64,000 nucleotides of DNA from Cymodocea nodosa (GCA_036874045.1 CM072336.1:3926001-3990000), one strand, 5' to 3'; positions 10,060 to 21,335 are shown, numbered from the stretch's first letter. Program-made: numbers and translations. The notes: a model not told the origin generated them from the sequence alone.

Positions 10060-12036
10060 CTAGTCCAGCTTCACGGAAGAGAAGAGGAAGTGCACGAACC
10101 AGAAAGACGAGAGGAACCCAACCGTGCCAGTGGCTAGCATGATGGTTAACACCATGAAGAGAGAGTACCCAAGGTAAAGCGTGGCAGAGACCGGACCACT
10201 GAGACTCTTGAGATCGAACACGAGGTAGTTCACAGAGTACAAGAAAATATAAATGGCAACCGATCCAGATGAGAAGAAGGACTTCCACCACCATTTCCAG
10301 TCCTCCACACACAAGTGCATGTATGTGAGGACAAGGGACACTTCCGCACAAACAATGACAAGGAGCACCAAGACGACGAAGAGGAAACCAAAGACGTAGT
10401 AAACGCGACCCATCCATAAACTTGACATGATGAAGAATAGCTCGATAAAAAGGGTGCCAAACGGAAGAGTACCGGCTCCAAGAACTAGAAGCCATGACGG
10501 ATACCTTTGTGGAGGGATCTCACGAGGGATTTGATTGGTTCTAACTGGAAACTCGATATGTGGCGCCCTGGCACCAAGATAGCCACCAACAAACGTGAGA
10601 GGCACGGAGATGCAGAACCACAGCAGGATCAGGATGATGAACAGAGAGAAGGGAATTGCTCCTGTGCTATTGTTACTCCAAAGCAAGAAATTGAGAGTGG
10701 TCAGAATCAGAAAACCAATACCAGGAAAGAAGCATGCTACCCTCCAGGAAACTGACATCCAGCCAGAGTGATCGCCCACCCTGATTGTTTTCCAGAGCCT
10801 GACAGCAACATAACCAGCTACGATTCCGAGAACCATGTAGAAAAAGAGCATACCGGTGATAAGAGTACCCCGAGATGCTGGGGACATGAACCCAAGTGCA
10901 GCAAAAAGAATGGTAACCATAGCCATTCCGAGTATTTGGACGCCATCTCCAATCATTGCACAGAGCAGCAACGGATTTGTAGGGGCTCTGAACACATCCC
11001 CGACAACAAGCTTCCATCCAGATAACTCCTCATTCATCTGTGCCTGGGCCTCCTTGTCAAGCTCTTCATAACGGGTCAGATCACGACGAACTGTCCTTAA
11101 GAAGATAACAAAAACAATACCGGCGAGGAAAGCAATGACCAACAGAGAGTTCAGGATGGAAAACCAGTGAACCTTGGAACCCTCCATCTTGAGATATGCA
11201 TCCCATCTCGAAGGCCACTTGATGTCACTCACCTCGAATTCCACCTCATAGCTGAAGACCAAAGGTTGATTCTCCTTAATCGCCATAGATACAGTTGCCG
11301 GATCACACTGAATCTTCGACGGGTACTTTTGGTGCATATCCAGGTTCTTCACGGCCTCCGGATCATGCTGATAACTGCAGGGAACCACCTCAAAGCCAAC
11401 GACCATATATCCAACTGCTCCTCCTCTTCCTCCATCTGGTACACCCTCGGCAGCATCACCCGCACCCATTACGCTTGCCACGTTGGGCTCCTCATACTTA
11501 TGCACCAAAACCTTAAACTTGAGGTGATTAAACAGATAATAAACATCCTGTAAACGAATTCCCACAGGATACCCCGTCCATCGCAGCGAGTAACCATTCT
11601 TCTTCATATATCGTATTGCCGGCAGATTGTCGAGAATAAGATTGACCTGATACATATCATCAATCCTCTTCTTCAGCAAGTTAAAATCATTAGCCGACAA
11701 AGGCTTGGTCTGGCACACGAAAATATCGGTCTCGTTGGTATACATCTTAAAGCGGTACGGGGAGTTCTCGATACGGTCCCCCATGATTAGCTCCCCGAGA
11801 TTCTCTGCGCTGTCCTTAATCCCCTCCTTTGGACGGCAGAACGGGAGACTGTAGTAGCTGAAGGGGATCTCGGTGTCGATGGATGTCAGAGAATTGACCT
11901 TCACGGCAAGGCTCTCACCGACGAGGTAGTTGTGGGAGTAGCTCCCGGGGAGATAGAACCCATCCCCGGATCTGAGGACCGATAAGAAGGAGAAGAGAAT
12001 GAAGAAAAGCGCCCCGTACCTCGAGGAGAACCCCAT
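10060..12036 (-). CDS. Transmembrane 9 superfamily (nonaspanin/EMP70) protein, TMN11/12 type
   Basis: An intact intron-less coding region of 658 codons. I start at the ATG at 12034-12036 (MGFSSRYGALFF); the same frame extends upstream only through a TTG. Order: signal peptide at about 1-26; a large lumenal domain opening with FYLPGSYSHNYLVGESLAVK and containing the family blocks PFSYYSLPFC, SAENLGELIMGDRIENSPY and VHKYEE; then, from about residue 275, nine hydrophobic spans in the conserved C-terminal part (RTVRRDLTRYEELDKEAQAQ, PRGTLITGML-like, APHIEFPVRTNQIPREIP, YPSWLLVLGAGTLPFGTLF). It ends SSVKLD, which carries the KxD/E tail that binds coatomer and keeps plant TMN proteins in the Golgi (known for the Arabidopsis family). 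Length and sequence match plant TMN11/12. Family members act in Golgi/endosome membrane protein sorting and cell adhesion; the exact cargo is unknown. No damage is visible. Confidence 0.97.
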   Translation of the reverse strand: MGFSSRYGALFFILFSFLSVLRSGDGFYLPGSYSHNYLVGESLAVKVNSLTSIDTEIPFSYYSLPFCRPKEGIKDSAENLGELIMGDRIENSPYRFKMYTNETDIFVCQTKPLSANDFNLLKKRIDDMYQVNLILDNLPAIRYMKKNGYSLRWTGYPVGIRLQDVYYLFNHLKFKVLVHKYEEPNVASVMGAGDAAEGVPDGGRGGAVGYMVVGFEVVPCSYQHDPEAVKNLDMHQKYPSKIQCDPATVSMAIKENQPLVFSYEVEFEVSDIKWPSRWDAYLKMEGSKVHWFSILNSLLVIAFLAGIVFVIFLRTVRRDLTRYEELDKEAQAQMNEELSGWKLVVGDVFRAPTNPLLLCAMIGDGVQILGMAMVTILFAALGFMSPASRGTLITGMLFFYMVLGIVAGYVAVRLWKTIRVGDHSGWMSVSWRVACFFPGIGFLILTTLNFLLWSNNSTGAIPFSLFIILILLWFCISVPLTFVGGYLGARAPHIEFPVRTNQIPREIPPQRYPSWLLVLGAGTLPFGTLFIELFFIMSSLWMGRVYYVFGFLFVVLVLLVIVCAEVSLVLTYMHLCVEDWKWWWKSFFSSGSVAIYIFLYSVNYLVFDLKSLSGPVSATLYLGYSLFMVLTIMLATGTVGFLSSFWFVHFLFSSVKLD

Positions 12037-12064
12037 CTGTACACCAAAATCAAGCAACGACCTC

Positions 12065-12247
12065 CTGAAGAGAGTAAGCTTCTAATGAGTTTCACATCAG
12101 ATCTAGGGCGTTCACCAAGATCTCTTACTTAACAGTACATTCATGCTTGAAAACAAACAAACAAGCAGAGCAGCAGCCAACCAAGAAGAAAAGGAACGAC
12201 AATAAGCAAAAATCTGAAAAATGCAGCTCGAGAATCGGAAAGATTAC
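12065..12247 (-). other. Probable intron in the 5' leader of the TM9 gene
   Basis: On the minus strand a CTGCAG|GTAATC donor at 12248/12247 and a pyrimidine-rich CTTACTCTCTTCAG|GAGG acceptor at 12065/12064 frame a 183-nt intron. It would place the coding ATG 28 nt into exon 2. Leader introns are common in plant TMN genes. This is inferred from splice signals only. Confidence 0.5.
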
Positions 12248-12308
12248 CTGCAGAGGCGGCGTCGGCGAGGGCGGATCTGGGGAGTTTTGGGTGGGAGGCG
12301 TGGAGGAG

Positions 12309-12320
12309 AATATATATAGA
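12309..12320 (-). promoter_or_regulatory. TATA box of the TM9 gene
   Basis: On the minus strand the TCTATATATATTC motif lies about 60 nt upstream of the proposed leader donor. This is a sensible position for a transcription start near 12280. There is no other TATA-like site as good between here and the ATG. Confidence 0.55.
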
Positions 12321-12589
12321 GAGTGGAAAGAAGACGTCTTTCCTTCCACCGGACGAATCGAGGAGGTGGTGACACCTTACGGACCAAGCCAATCGAATTT
12401 ACCGTTTCGCTCGGTCCTTCGGATCATGTACCGCTTCAGATTGGACGGCCACGGATCCGTGTGTGTTTTCGTTTATAGCAGGAAAAAAGGGTTGCGTTTC
12501 GAGTGCGATGCAAGATTTGGACGGTCAGATGTCTCGATCGGTGCTCCGGCGCCCAGAGGAAGATGGTGCGAGCGTTTCGAGGGGTAGAC

Positions 12590-13550
12590 GCTACAGATTA
12601 TTTAAAATTAGAGGGTCGCTTTAATTTAAGTGGACCCGAGTTTAAATAACCATACCGTCCTATATTATATTAATCCTGCTCAATTCAGAATAGGAATTAT
12701 ATATATATATATATATTTGTGTGTGCATGCTTCGCGTGTGGTTACTTTCACGAATCCACTTTAATTCATTTTTTAATACTACTCGATTTAATTTAATTGG
12801 CCCCGTGAAATTAGAAGAGGAAGCCAGCGGAGATAAAAAAAAGTTGAGCCTACCGAGCCGGTAGTATCACTTGAATTGACTCAAAGCTAACAGCCAAATC
12901 ATTTAAATTGAATCGAACCGTTCTATTCTGTCGGCCTAACATTGTCAAATCGGTTTCAAAGTTAAGCTGTTGATAATTATTGAAAAAATATACGGTAATT
13001 AAGTAAATTAAAATAATTTAAATAGCATCTTAAATGTCCAACAAATGATAGTCCTTTTTAAACAATAAATGGTGTTTTGTTTTTAACTTTTATATATGTA
13101 TCTGTTGTTTTCTTATTGTTTATCTTAATTTTATTATTTCATCACATGATTTTTCACTTGCGCCCACACATATTTTCATAACCTTGAATCCTATGATTTT
13201 TTTAATCTTTTGTTTGAATCAATATTTTTTTCGAACTTTTCTATAAATTCATGTAAATTTAATAAATAACCATCTAACAACATTGATGGTAGAAAAGGCA
13301 AGGAAAACATGGAAGGGAATTTTGAGAACGAGAGAGCGAGGAGATAAAACAAAAATGTTATATAAAAAACGTGGGAGAGTGTTTTATCTACGTGCAAAGA
13401 CTATTTCATATACATTTTTCTCATAATCAGTAAAAATGTAGACGTTAACACTTGAATCAGTGGATAATATGCATTCAGGTCGTTCTGATCAATCCAATTG
13501 CTTGAAATTAGAATCACGGAATCCTTATTTTTCTGGTTGAATTGATTTTG
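12590..13550. other. AT-rich intergenic DNA with an (AT)n microsatellite
   Basis: An (AT)n run lies at about 12697-12716. The rest is AT-rich with no gene or recognisable element. Confidence 0.6.
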
Positions 13551-13735
13551 AATTTTCAACTCATTTATTAAGCGACTGATTGAGCATAAATATATTATGT
13601 CATAAACAAATTAAAATTTCAACTCATTTATTAAGCGACCGACCGAACATAAATGAATTATGTCATAAACAAATTAAAATTTCAACTCATTTATAATTTA
13701 ATTGCGCTCAATCAGTCGGTTATTTATGCTAAACA
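13551..13735. repeat. Direct repeats of about 68 bp with a partial inverted copy
   Basis: The segment TTTCAACTCATTTATTAAGC, followed by a GACTGATTGAGCATAAAT-type tail and TATGTCATAAACAAATTAAAA, is present once from about 13553 and again from about 13618 with a few changes. A third start of the unit begins near 13681. The sequence GCGCTCAATCAGTCGG plus TTATTTATGCT at about 13706-13732 is roughly the reverse complement of the unit's core. This looks like the end of a small transposon or a recently amplified spacer unit. I could not assign a family. Confidence 0.6.
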
Positions 13736-14920
13736 TAACTCACGTTGACCGTATCCAAGGCATACAACTCGTTTACGAAGTTAAAGGAATTAATTACATG
13801 TGGGATCCAACCTATTTAAACCGGTTAACCTTTTATAAACCATTTATTCATTTACATTTTATAAAAGCAAAATACTTAAGCAGGTAATAAATAAATATAA
13901 TATTGTCTGAAGTATAATATAATATATATAGAATTTTGATATTTGTTTTGTTTAGATTTATCGTAGAAAATATTCTGAATAATCAGGATAATCCAGAAAA
14001 TAAAATTTTTGGGATTTCTAAGAATAGTTGATAATCCTATTTTTTTGAGATTTTTATTATCAAAATTACACATTATTCAAGTTGAAAAGATCCCGGTGTC
14101 GACGGTAAATCTCATAATAGGCCTCAGTTGTGGAAAACAAATTCGTTTTCTTTCGATGAAATTTATGTCATATTAATCTTATAATCTCGTGATCAACGAA
14201 ATTAAAACAAGACTTCAGTCTCACACTCTCACCCGTCCAATTAATTCTTTTAAAAAGTTAACCAACCTGCATGCATCGTCGATGGAAAAGTCAAATATGC
14301 CGTCGATCAATTGTTGCAAGTAAGGTCGGACGGGACCATTTACCAATAAAAAAAAGGGGTCGGTCAATTTATATCGGGAGAATATAAATATCAATTAAAT
14401 GTGACGGGCATGGTGTGTCAGACGAAGGAAAAGAAAAGTATACGGATCCATCACACGCTACAGTAACGTAACATTTATATATATCGGAATTCAGATCCGA
14501 ATCCGGATTTTAACAACACTTCCGTTGAAAATCTCAAGTTACATCTAATCCAGGATCTCTCTCTCTCTTATTTTTACCAAAAAAAAAAATCGAATATCTT
14601 CTCTCTTGTCTGTGTGGACACGTGCTTAATTCACGACTCACGCACGCTAGTCGTGCTTTTAGCACATGGCACATCCTGTGATTGTGCGAATGCCTTTGCA
14701 TATGCAAAGTTTAAAAATTTTATTTATATTCTTTAACTGTGTGATTTAAATTTTTATTAAACCTATTAGAGATACAAGTACCTTAATTTTTACATTTCGT
14801 TTCACTTTAATATGTACGTTTTCTTTTAAATTTTACGATGAGTTCGCGTGACAGCACATTCCACCGTAAATGCATCATTCCATACCAATTCCCTTGATTG
14901 GATTTTTTTTATTATTTTAA
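13736..14920. other. AT-rich intergenic DNA
   Basis: I see no gene, RNA gene or classifiable element in this stretch, only short frames with stops. Confidence 0.55.
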
Positions 14921-14981
14921 AGCTCGATTATAATCATGGTTACCAGATTTATTTATAAAAAATATGATAATCGAGCTGAAG
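14921..14981. repeat. Imperfect inverted repeat (possible hairpin)
   Basis: AGCTCGATTATAATCAT near 14921 faces ATGATAATCGAGCT near 14967, giving arms of about 14 bp separated by about 30 bp. A further TAATCGAGCC follows at about 15003. It could be a short MITE remnant; no target duplication was found. Confidence 0.5.
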
Positions 14982-16803
14982 CGATCCGAACTAACCTGCC
15001 ATAATCGAGCCTGGACGCAGTTGTATCTGCTATTAATATATATTTTTTAACGTTGTACAACGACTGCAACATTATTTATTTTCACAAAAACTATAAAACT
15101 TACCGTTTACAGGAAGAATCTCATCCATCTAGTTTGTATCCAGCGGTCTAGATTGCATGCATGAAGTAACCTCACGGCTCCAAACGCAATGGAGAAAGGA
15201 TAAAAAACGCTGCAGAAGTTGTCCTGTCACATCGTTTGCGCGGTCAATCGGAGATCACTTGCCACGACAACCAAAAAGTCCTGTAGATATGGAACTTGCC
15301 GAATCACGATGACGCAGACGTAGAACCAGAAGTGCAGCAGTCAATTAGCAAAGCCTTAAAAGGTGATGAACAGAACAGTCGGCGTTCTCACAAAACCAAC
15401 CACGAGCACATGTATTTCTGAAGAAGATAGATAGAATTTAATTGAGCTCCAGTTATGTAAATCACAATCCAAGAAACAAAAAAGTTGTTAGCATTATAAT
15501 CCAAGAGTTTAATCAACCACAAGCGCATGTTGCCAACACAATTCATCCACCATGAACGGCACAATCTCTTCTTTAAAGGGCCTGGTATACAGGCACTTGT
15601 GTAGTTTTTGAGGGGTAATAGAGAACATATTGAGACGGAAAAGAAAACAAGCATGAGAACATGAATGGGAAGGTTACGAGGTTAACCTTAAAAAAGGGGA
15701 AGCCATGTATTGAAAAAACGGAAGAAAGTTTCTACTGAAGGAGTCAGACAAAAACAAAAGGGCTTAACTCAAGCTATCTCTTCCGGAATACAAGAAGAGA
15801 GAGGAGAACTTCCTCATATTGCAGGACGTCCTTGACATTTCGTACCAGCTACCTATTCTATATTCCGCCCAAATGGTCAAAAGGCAACAGGAGCCATAAA
15901 CCACAACAGCTGCAGCAGAAAAAAACTCTCCTCCTCTACACATTTACATTTACCAAAATTCATCAAAATCCCAGCACACATAAGGTCTGCAAACAAAATA
16001 ATGCAGGACATTTAAAGAAGAGACGTCACCAATCTTCTTCACAATAACAACAAACGGCAGGGTCACCAAATGCCAGCCCCTGCGCTTAAGAGTTGCCATA
16101 ATAAGCACTTGTGTGTGTGTAAACATAATAAAGAGAAGGGAAGGTCCACTTAAAGCTTGGGCTTCAAGTTTGTGTGCGGAAAAGAGATCCCAGCCACATT
16201 TGCATTTTCCCTATGTAAAAAGAGAAGGATCTGAAACACAATGCCAAGTAATTTCCAGCTTCAACGCAAAATTCACGTTGATAGAAGAATTTTTATCCTT
16301 ATGAAATCAAGTTATTGTCCATAAAAGTTGCATATAGGGAGGTGTCACATATAGATATCCAAAAAATTCTGCAAGTTCCTCGCAGACCACAGACGTACTA
16401 CAGTGGCTAGACACATCCATTCATACTTTTATTTTAGCAAATTTACTCATTCTTAAGATTTTTGAAAACAGGGCACCTGATTTTATAGGTGTAAAGCAAA
16501 TCGCAAGCCAACCTAGGAATAGAGGATTAAAGTGTTTTAGCAAGGTACAGGTTTCTCAGTTTGAGCTTTTCGGTTGATCATGGTAGTTACAATTTCAGAG
16601 CACTATGTGATAATTTCTCTGAACTTAGTGTGTATTCGTGTTGCAAAAAATTATGCAAGGAAAATGATAAATTATGAAATCTTATATTTATTTTTCTATG
16701 CAAACAACCACATTTACAACTCTATAACACTACGATTGCATGTTCACATACAATAGGCAATCAATGAAAAAAGAAGAAGCTTACAAGACAGCTCGATGCA
16801 GGA
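14982..16803. other. Spacer downstream of the kinase pseudogene
   Basis: An 88-codon minus-strand frame at 15388-15654 has no recognisable domain and ordinary AT-rich composition, so I do not call it. The right part (about 15800-16800) would contain the former 3' exon and untranslated region of the kinase pseudogene, but no conserved sequence remains. Confidence 0.5.
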
Positions 16804-19740
16804 AAATACAAGTACCTTGCGGAAAATCACTCTCCTATGTGTTGTTTGGGATGTTGAACATTCCTTTCCGAGAAAATGACACTGCAATTGTATGCAACGC
16901 AGAGGATTACAAGATTCAGGTACTTGTGGGGGCAAGGAGTTGCTCACTTTGCCACCTGCAAAATTACATTATGAGTAATAAATGCTTCAACCGAGGGAAA
17001 ACATCCAACCACAATCAAGGGTCTCTCACCTATGATAGCACCATAATGCAAATCTTCAAATGGTTCTTCCCCAGCTAGAAGTTCCCACATAACAATCCCA
17101 AAAGAGAAGACATCAACCTGGAAATACCAAATAAACAAAATGTAAGGGAAAAAAAAATTCCTGCCAAAGCATGCTTATCTGATAGTAAAACTGAATGGAA
17201 CCTTTTCAGAAACAAGTCTGCTGCTGCCACTCAGCAGCTCTGGGGCCATCCATGGGAGAGTTCCCCATGCCCCACCAGAAATAAGGGTCTTATGTTTAAC
17301 TTCTGACAGCCCAAGATCACCGTCCTGCAGATAAGAAATTGTTAAAAAGCTCAAAAATCAATAATCTAAGAAATAAATGCCTTACAATAAATTACAGCAA
17401 TCCTTAACTTAGCGCACTAAGAAATAAGAGTGGCATACTCCTGGAATCCCAAATTTGTAAAAATGAAATAAACAAGAGACTTTCTAATTTCTTCACATAG
17501 GATTACATGTATGGACAATTTTTGATTCTTTAAAAAAAAATTGGTACCCAAAAATCCACCTTAAGAAACATTGAGCAAAAATTGGGGAAAAAGTTGTGCT
17601 TCACCTTGTATCTATTTTTTGAAGAACAATATGCAATAATCACATTGTTGGATCGAATACACCAAGAATTGTAAAAATCTATCAATTAAATAAACAATAA
17701 ACGAAACAATAGCATCTCATAAAGTAAACTACAAGAACACAATCAATTTATATTACAGCCTTTTACATACATCCAATCCCCACACGCTACCACCTCATGA
17801 ACTTTTCCACTATGCAAATTCTCCTGATTTTACACCATGTTCGCTCTTCACATGGAAGAGAATTCTTACACATAGTATCTCCCTTCACTCAAGAGAGAAA
17901 CCACTCACTAAGAGATAAATAATTCAGAGATAATTTGAACACAAATTTTTGAACTAGAATTACAACTCTGAGGAGATCTAGGATTTTTTCCCAATGAGCT
18001 CATAAACATGAGCCAAGGACATAATACGGAGAGAATATAAGATTAGACACGAACATGGGAAATCTTTGAAAATTGTCACGAGCACTGATGTCTGGATGAA
18101 AGTCCCCTAACAATATTTCTAAAAAAAAAATTTCAAAAATAACATTTTGTTTCATCTATCAATAACTATGTGATACATAATGATCCCCATCAAAATGTAT
18201 GATGATTAAAGCTCCACAAAGAAGTGGCCCTATCCATTTAACAGCTATTTTTCTTTTCAGGAAAAACCAATAATAAAATCTGTTCAAACTGATAAATTAG
18301 AGAAAACAATGTGAAACCTTGACTAGAATGAATCTAATCCTTCAGATATAAGAAAAATTATGTCCTACAGTTTTGATTTCCAACCGAGCAATCAGCCAAC
18401 ATACTAAATAAATACCTTGCATATTGGCCGTTGGGAATCCCACGAGATTACAAACAAGGTATCACGCTTCACATCAAAGTGCATGATATTATTTCCATCC
18501 CAAATACCACATCCATTGCTAGAATAAGACGCTTTTGCAAGTCAGATTTTCTGCAAATAAAGGAAGCATATGACTTTATTACAAGAATAAAAGTGAGGAT
18601 GCCAATATGGTGGAACAACCACAGAGAAATAAATATGGACAAGAAAAAAAATACACTTCACTACTTTACCATACATTATTAAGAGATCCCTTAAGCATGT
18701 ATTCAGCTACAGTTGCAACAGAGCCTCTAGGACCATCTAGAACAATGCCATAGAATGCCACAACATTTGGATGGTGCAAGGCAGCAAGTTTGCTGGCCTT
18801 ATTCCAAAAGTAGGTCATCTGCATCACTCCAGAAAACGTAATAACTAGAATAGTGAGAATAGCACAACCAATGCTTGTTCCCAGTATGTGGTGTTGACAA
18901 AATTTATATTAAGAAACCATAATTTGGTGGTTATCTTTTTGTGGATACTGACCAGGTGATCTCGCTCTGATGGCTTCCAAGTAAAACATCTATCATTAAT
19001 TCTTTTAATAGCCACATGAGTATCCCTCCATTTTCCGTGATAAACTGTTCCAAATGTTCTAGAACCTAATTCCATTAACTTTAAGGTCACCGTTTTTTAT
19101 TATTTGGATGAAAATGTTAATGATATGAAAAAAAGTAAAAGTGGCAGAGATTAACTAAGAGCAAAGAAATATTCAGAATCTAACTTGAAGTGGTCCAATG
19201 TCTCCTGGAATTTGAAAGCCATTGCCTGATTTATCCAACTTCTTGGTTTGAATGTCCTGGGTTCACCATATATATTTGCCATTAATGTAAAACTTAAGGA
19301 TTCTACGTAGGACTAATTAAAAAAAAGGTAACCTGGTGCTCATTTCCATCTGGACTAAAATTTTGGTGCAAGTTCATAATATCATTCTGATCTTCCATAG
19401 AGGTAGTTGCTTGTGAAGTAGATACATTTGCATTGTGAATATGGTTTCCAGGCATCAAGGATGGCTGGAGTATTGAGGAAGCCACATTCTAGGCTGTTTC
19501 CTTCAAATCCTGCTTGATTTTGTCATCTGTCGATCACATGAAGTGAAGTCTTTTTCAATGCAAGATAAAATTTTGATGTATATAAAACAATAAATAACAT
19601 AATGTACAAGAGTGACCTTCCACAAGATTGAATGGTGGGACATTTCTTGTAACTTCCGGAGGCTGGTAGTATTCTCCTTCCTTTGGAAATAAAGGAACTT
19701 TTGATAACTTGTCGATCTGAGGTTTGAGGTCTCCCCACAC
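16804..19740 (-). pseudogene. Raf-like MAPKKK kinase-domain pseudogene (PB1-Raf, group B type)
   Basis: Exon relics in kinase order run leftwards on the minus strand. 19185-19260: linker QDIQTKKLDKSGNGFQIPGD. 18958-19105: IIKNGDLK, then [17 protein letters not shown] and VAIKRI (Gly loop and VAIK Lys). 18675-18820: [20 protein letters not shown]. 18418-18555: KRLILAMDVVFGME, then MHFDVKRDT. 17211-17325: [20 protein letters not shown] and [10 protein letters not shown]. 17035-17118: [20 protein letters not shown]. 16804-16955: SNSLPPQVPESC, then unlike the family. Damage: the frame shifts between DLK and LMELG; no AG acceptor is present before IIKNG (CCAA instead); about 13 nt are missing between GME and the HFD catalytic loop, shifting frame; DLKxxN reads DVKRDT; DFG reads DLG; the Gly loop reads GSRTFG. 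The C-lobe end (EWR..M..CW..P..RPSF) is lost. The family phosphorylates Ser/Thr in signalling, but this copy cannot encode an active enzyme. Confidence 0.85.
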
Positions 19741-20369
19741 TTGGCTGGTGTCTGCAGGTTATACATTGTGCAAGTAACGAGTAGTGGTCAAGGGTACTAG
19801 TTCCTTTGGACCAAATAAACTTCCAGGGAAAGCATAAGAAGCACTCCCCACAAAAAACTCATACACATTTACGGGAATAGACACCTCATACAAAGCTCTA
19901 AGATTGATTTCAGCAACCTTAATTCTTTGTTCATCCAAAGCAAATGCTTAAGAACTAGTTTGAGGAGGACTTAATCGAAGCAAGCCCATCCCCATCATTT
20001 CCTCTACTGGAGTAGCGTACTTGTCATACGATAGTTTAGTTATCACCTCCAAAAGTGGAGGTTCGTATGTTTGGACCTTTTCACTTCCTGCTGAACTATA
20101 AAATCGACTACGGTACAGCTAGTTGTCGACAACTCCAGCTTAGCCAGATAACATTCACGCCCCAAATGGGGTTCCTACCTCTCTGACATGTACTCGACTC
20201 CTCGTGGTGTCCATGAGGATGATGATTGACTGTCACATCACGTGTGTGATGCAAATTTCCACAGGCATTAGAACAACAATTCCACATTGATGAAGATCAC
20301 GAAGACCACCCATTATAGCCAACTCAGCCATTTCGATGCCAAACCCTGCCACAGGATCAAACAGACGGT

Positions 20370-20639
20370 GACAAGGGCAACAAGGTCGTCGTCGGAGAGC
20401 TGGTACTTGACAACAGTGGGTTCACCATTTGTCACCACCATCTTCTGCATCACCTCCTGGAAGGACGCGCCCTTCCGAATGTAGATGACACGTGTGCCGC
20501 CGCCAACGTACCAGAGGGCACCATCGCCGGTGCAGGGTACAATCTTCCCATCAAAGCTGCAGCTGAACTTGGTTGGTCTTGTTGGTGTCTGACAGTGGTG
20601 GTGGCTGCGAAAATCATGGTTCGAGAGTGTAGTACACAT
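20370..20639 (-). pseudogene. PB1-domain exon relic, probable N-terminus of the Raf-like kinase gene
   Basis: From an ATG at 20637-20639 the minus strand reads a short Ser/His/Thr-rich lead, then a clear PB1 (octicosapeptide) start: TKFSCSFDGKIVP, then WYVGGGTRVIYIRKG, SFQEVMQKM and VKYQLSDDDLVALVTV. Canonical PB1 continues with S.DEDL..M..EY. Here the frame instead runs into CLILWQGLASK and a stop, so the domain is cut before its last helix. The strand, and the spacing to the kinase exons below it, fit the PB1-plus-kinase architecture of plant Raf-like MAPKKKs. Between 19740 and 20370 some open stretches remain (for example EPPLLEVITKLSYDKYATPV near 20045) that would belong to the long linker, interrupted by stops. 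An independent PB1-only gene fragment is the alternative. Confidence 0.7.
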
Positions 20640-21122
20640 GAAAGTGTTCAGAAAAAGCGAAGGATTTAAGCTAGAACGGGCAGTGGAGGGCTGACATATA
20701 AGTTTTAATCTCTCGTTGCAATACTGATAAAAAGATGCCGGGGGAAGAAAAGTTTATGGTAGACTTGGCCGTGAAGTATGAAGTGGCAGTAAGGTTGGAA
20801 TCTTGTTGAATCAAAATGTTGGTCTAAATTAATAATTTTTAAGAAATTAAACTGGATAAGATTACGTGATTTTATACTTGTCACATTTTCTTATTAGATA
20901 AACAATTATCTAATTTCACGTCCAATTCGCATTGGTTTCTTTTTCCTTTGGAAAGACGGGGATCGATTTCGTCGGGAGACGGCGCAAGGTATGCACAATT
21001 TTTTTTTTGTTAACGGCAAGGCATGCAAATCCAAATCCTGGATTTATGATACTAAATTATCGTATAATGTTTACACTTTATTTACGCGTGGACAAAATAA
21101 AAACAAATTTTAGATGAGAACA
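20640..21122. other. Former promoter region of the kinase gene and AT-rich spacer
   Basis: A TATA-like TTATATG on the minus strand near 20695 could be the old promoter. Nothing else is recognisable. Confidence 0.4.
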
Positions 21123-21335
21123 TCACACCACAATTCCCCAAAAAAAAGAAATATTTACATAAATTCGGCGGTGGCTCTTGGCCTGGGAGATGTAGCTCCG
21201 GCACTTCTCCTTCGTGTCGGAGATCTGGCTTGCCTTCGCCCGCGCTGGATTCGAGCGGTACTCGTGCACGAGGGAGTCGACGTCCGTCCCTCGGAAGCAA
21301 TAAGAGAGGCAGATCGAAGGCTTCAACTTTTCCAT
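21123..21335 (-). CDS. Hypothetical small ORF or first exon, GC-rich
   Basis: From the ATG at 21333-21335 a 70-codon frame reads MEKLKPSICLSYCFRGTDVD, then SLVHEYRSNPARAKASQISD and a Lys/Cys/Ser-rich tail. The segment at about 21160-21340 is much richer in G+C than its surroundings, as first exons in this window are. The composition drops sharply at about 21150, where CCGAATTTAT|GTAAAT gives a possible donor. It could therefore be the first exon of an unfinished or broken gene transcribed towards the kinase relic. I do not recognise the protein. Overlapping frames on both strands are open too, so the frame is uncertain. Confidence 0.25.
   Translation of the reverse strand: MEKLKPSICLSYCFRGTDVDSLVHEYRSNPARAKASQISDTKEKCRSYISQAKSHRRIYVNISFFWGIVV

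Noticed and set aside
10055..11553. Frames of 70-146 codons overlapping the TM9 gene
   Set aside because: All are alternative frames of the intact 658-codon TM9 coding region.
10060..12057. Longer TM9 start giving 665 residues
   Set aside because: The added seven codons begin with TTG, not ATG, and lie at the probable leader exon boundary; the ATG at 12036 precedes a good signal peptide.
15388..15654. 88-codon minus-strand ORF as the last exon of the kinase gene
   Set aside because: No kinase C-lobe or other family signature, and more than 1 kb from the last recognisable kinase relic.
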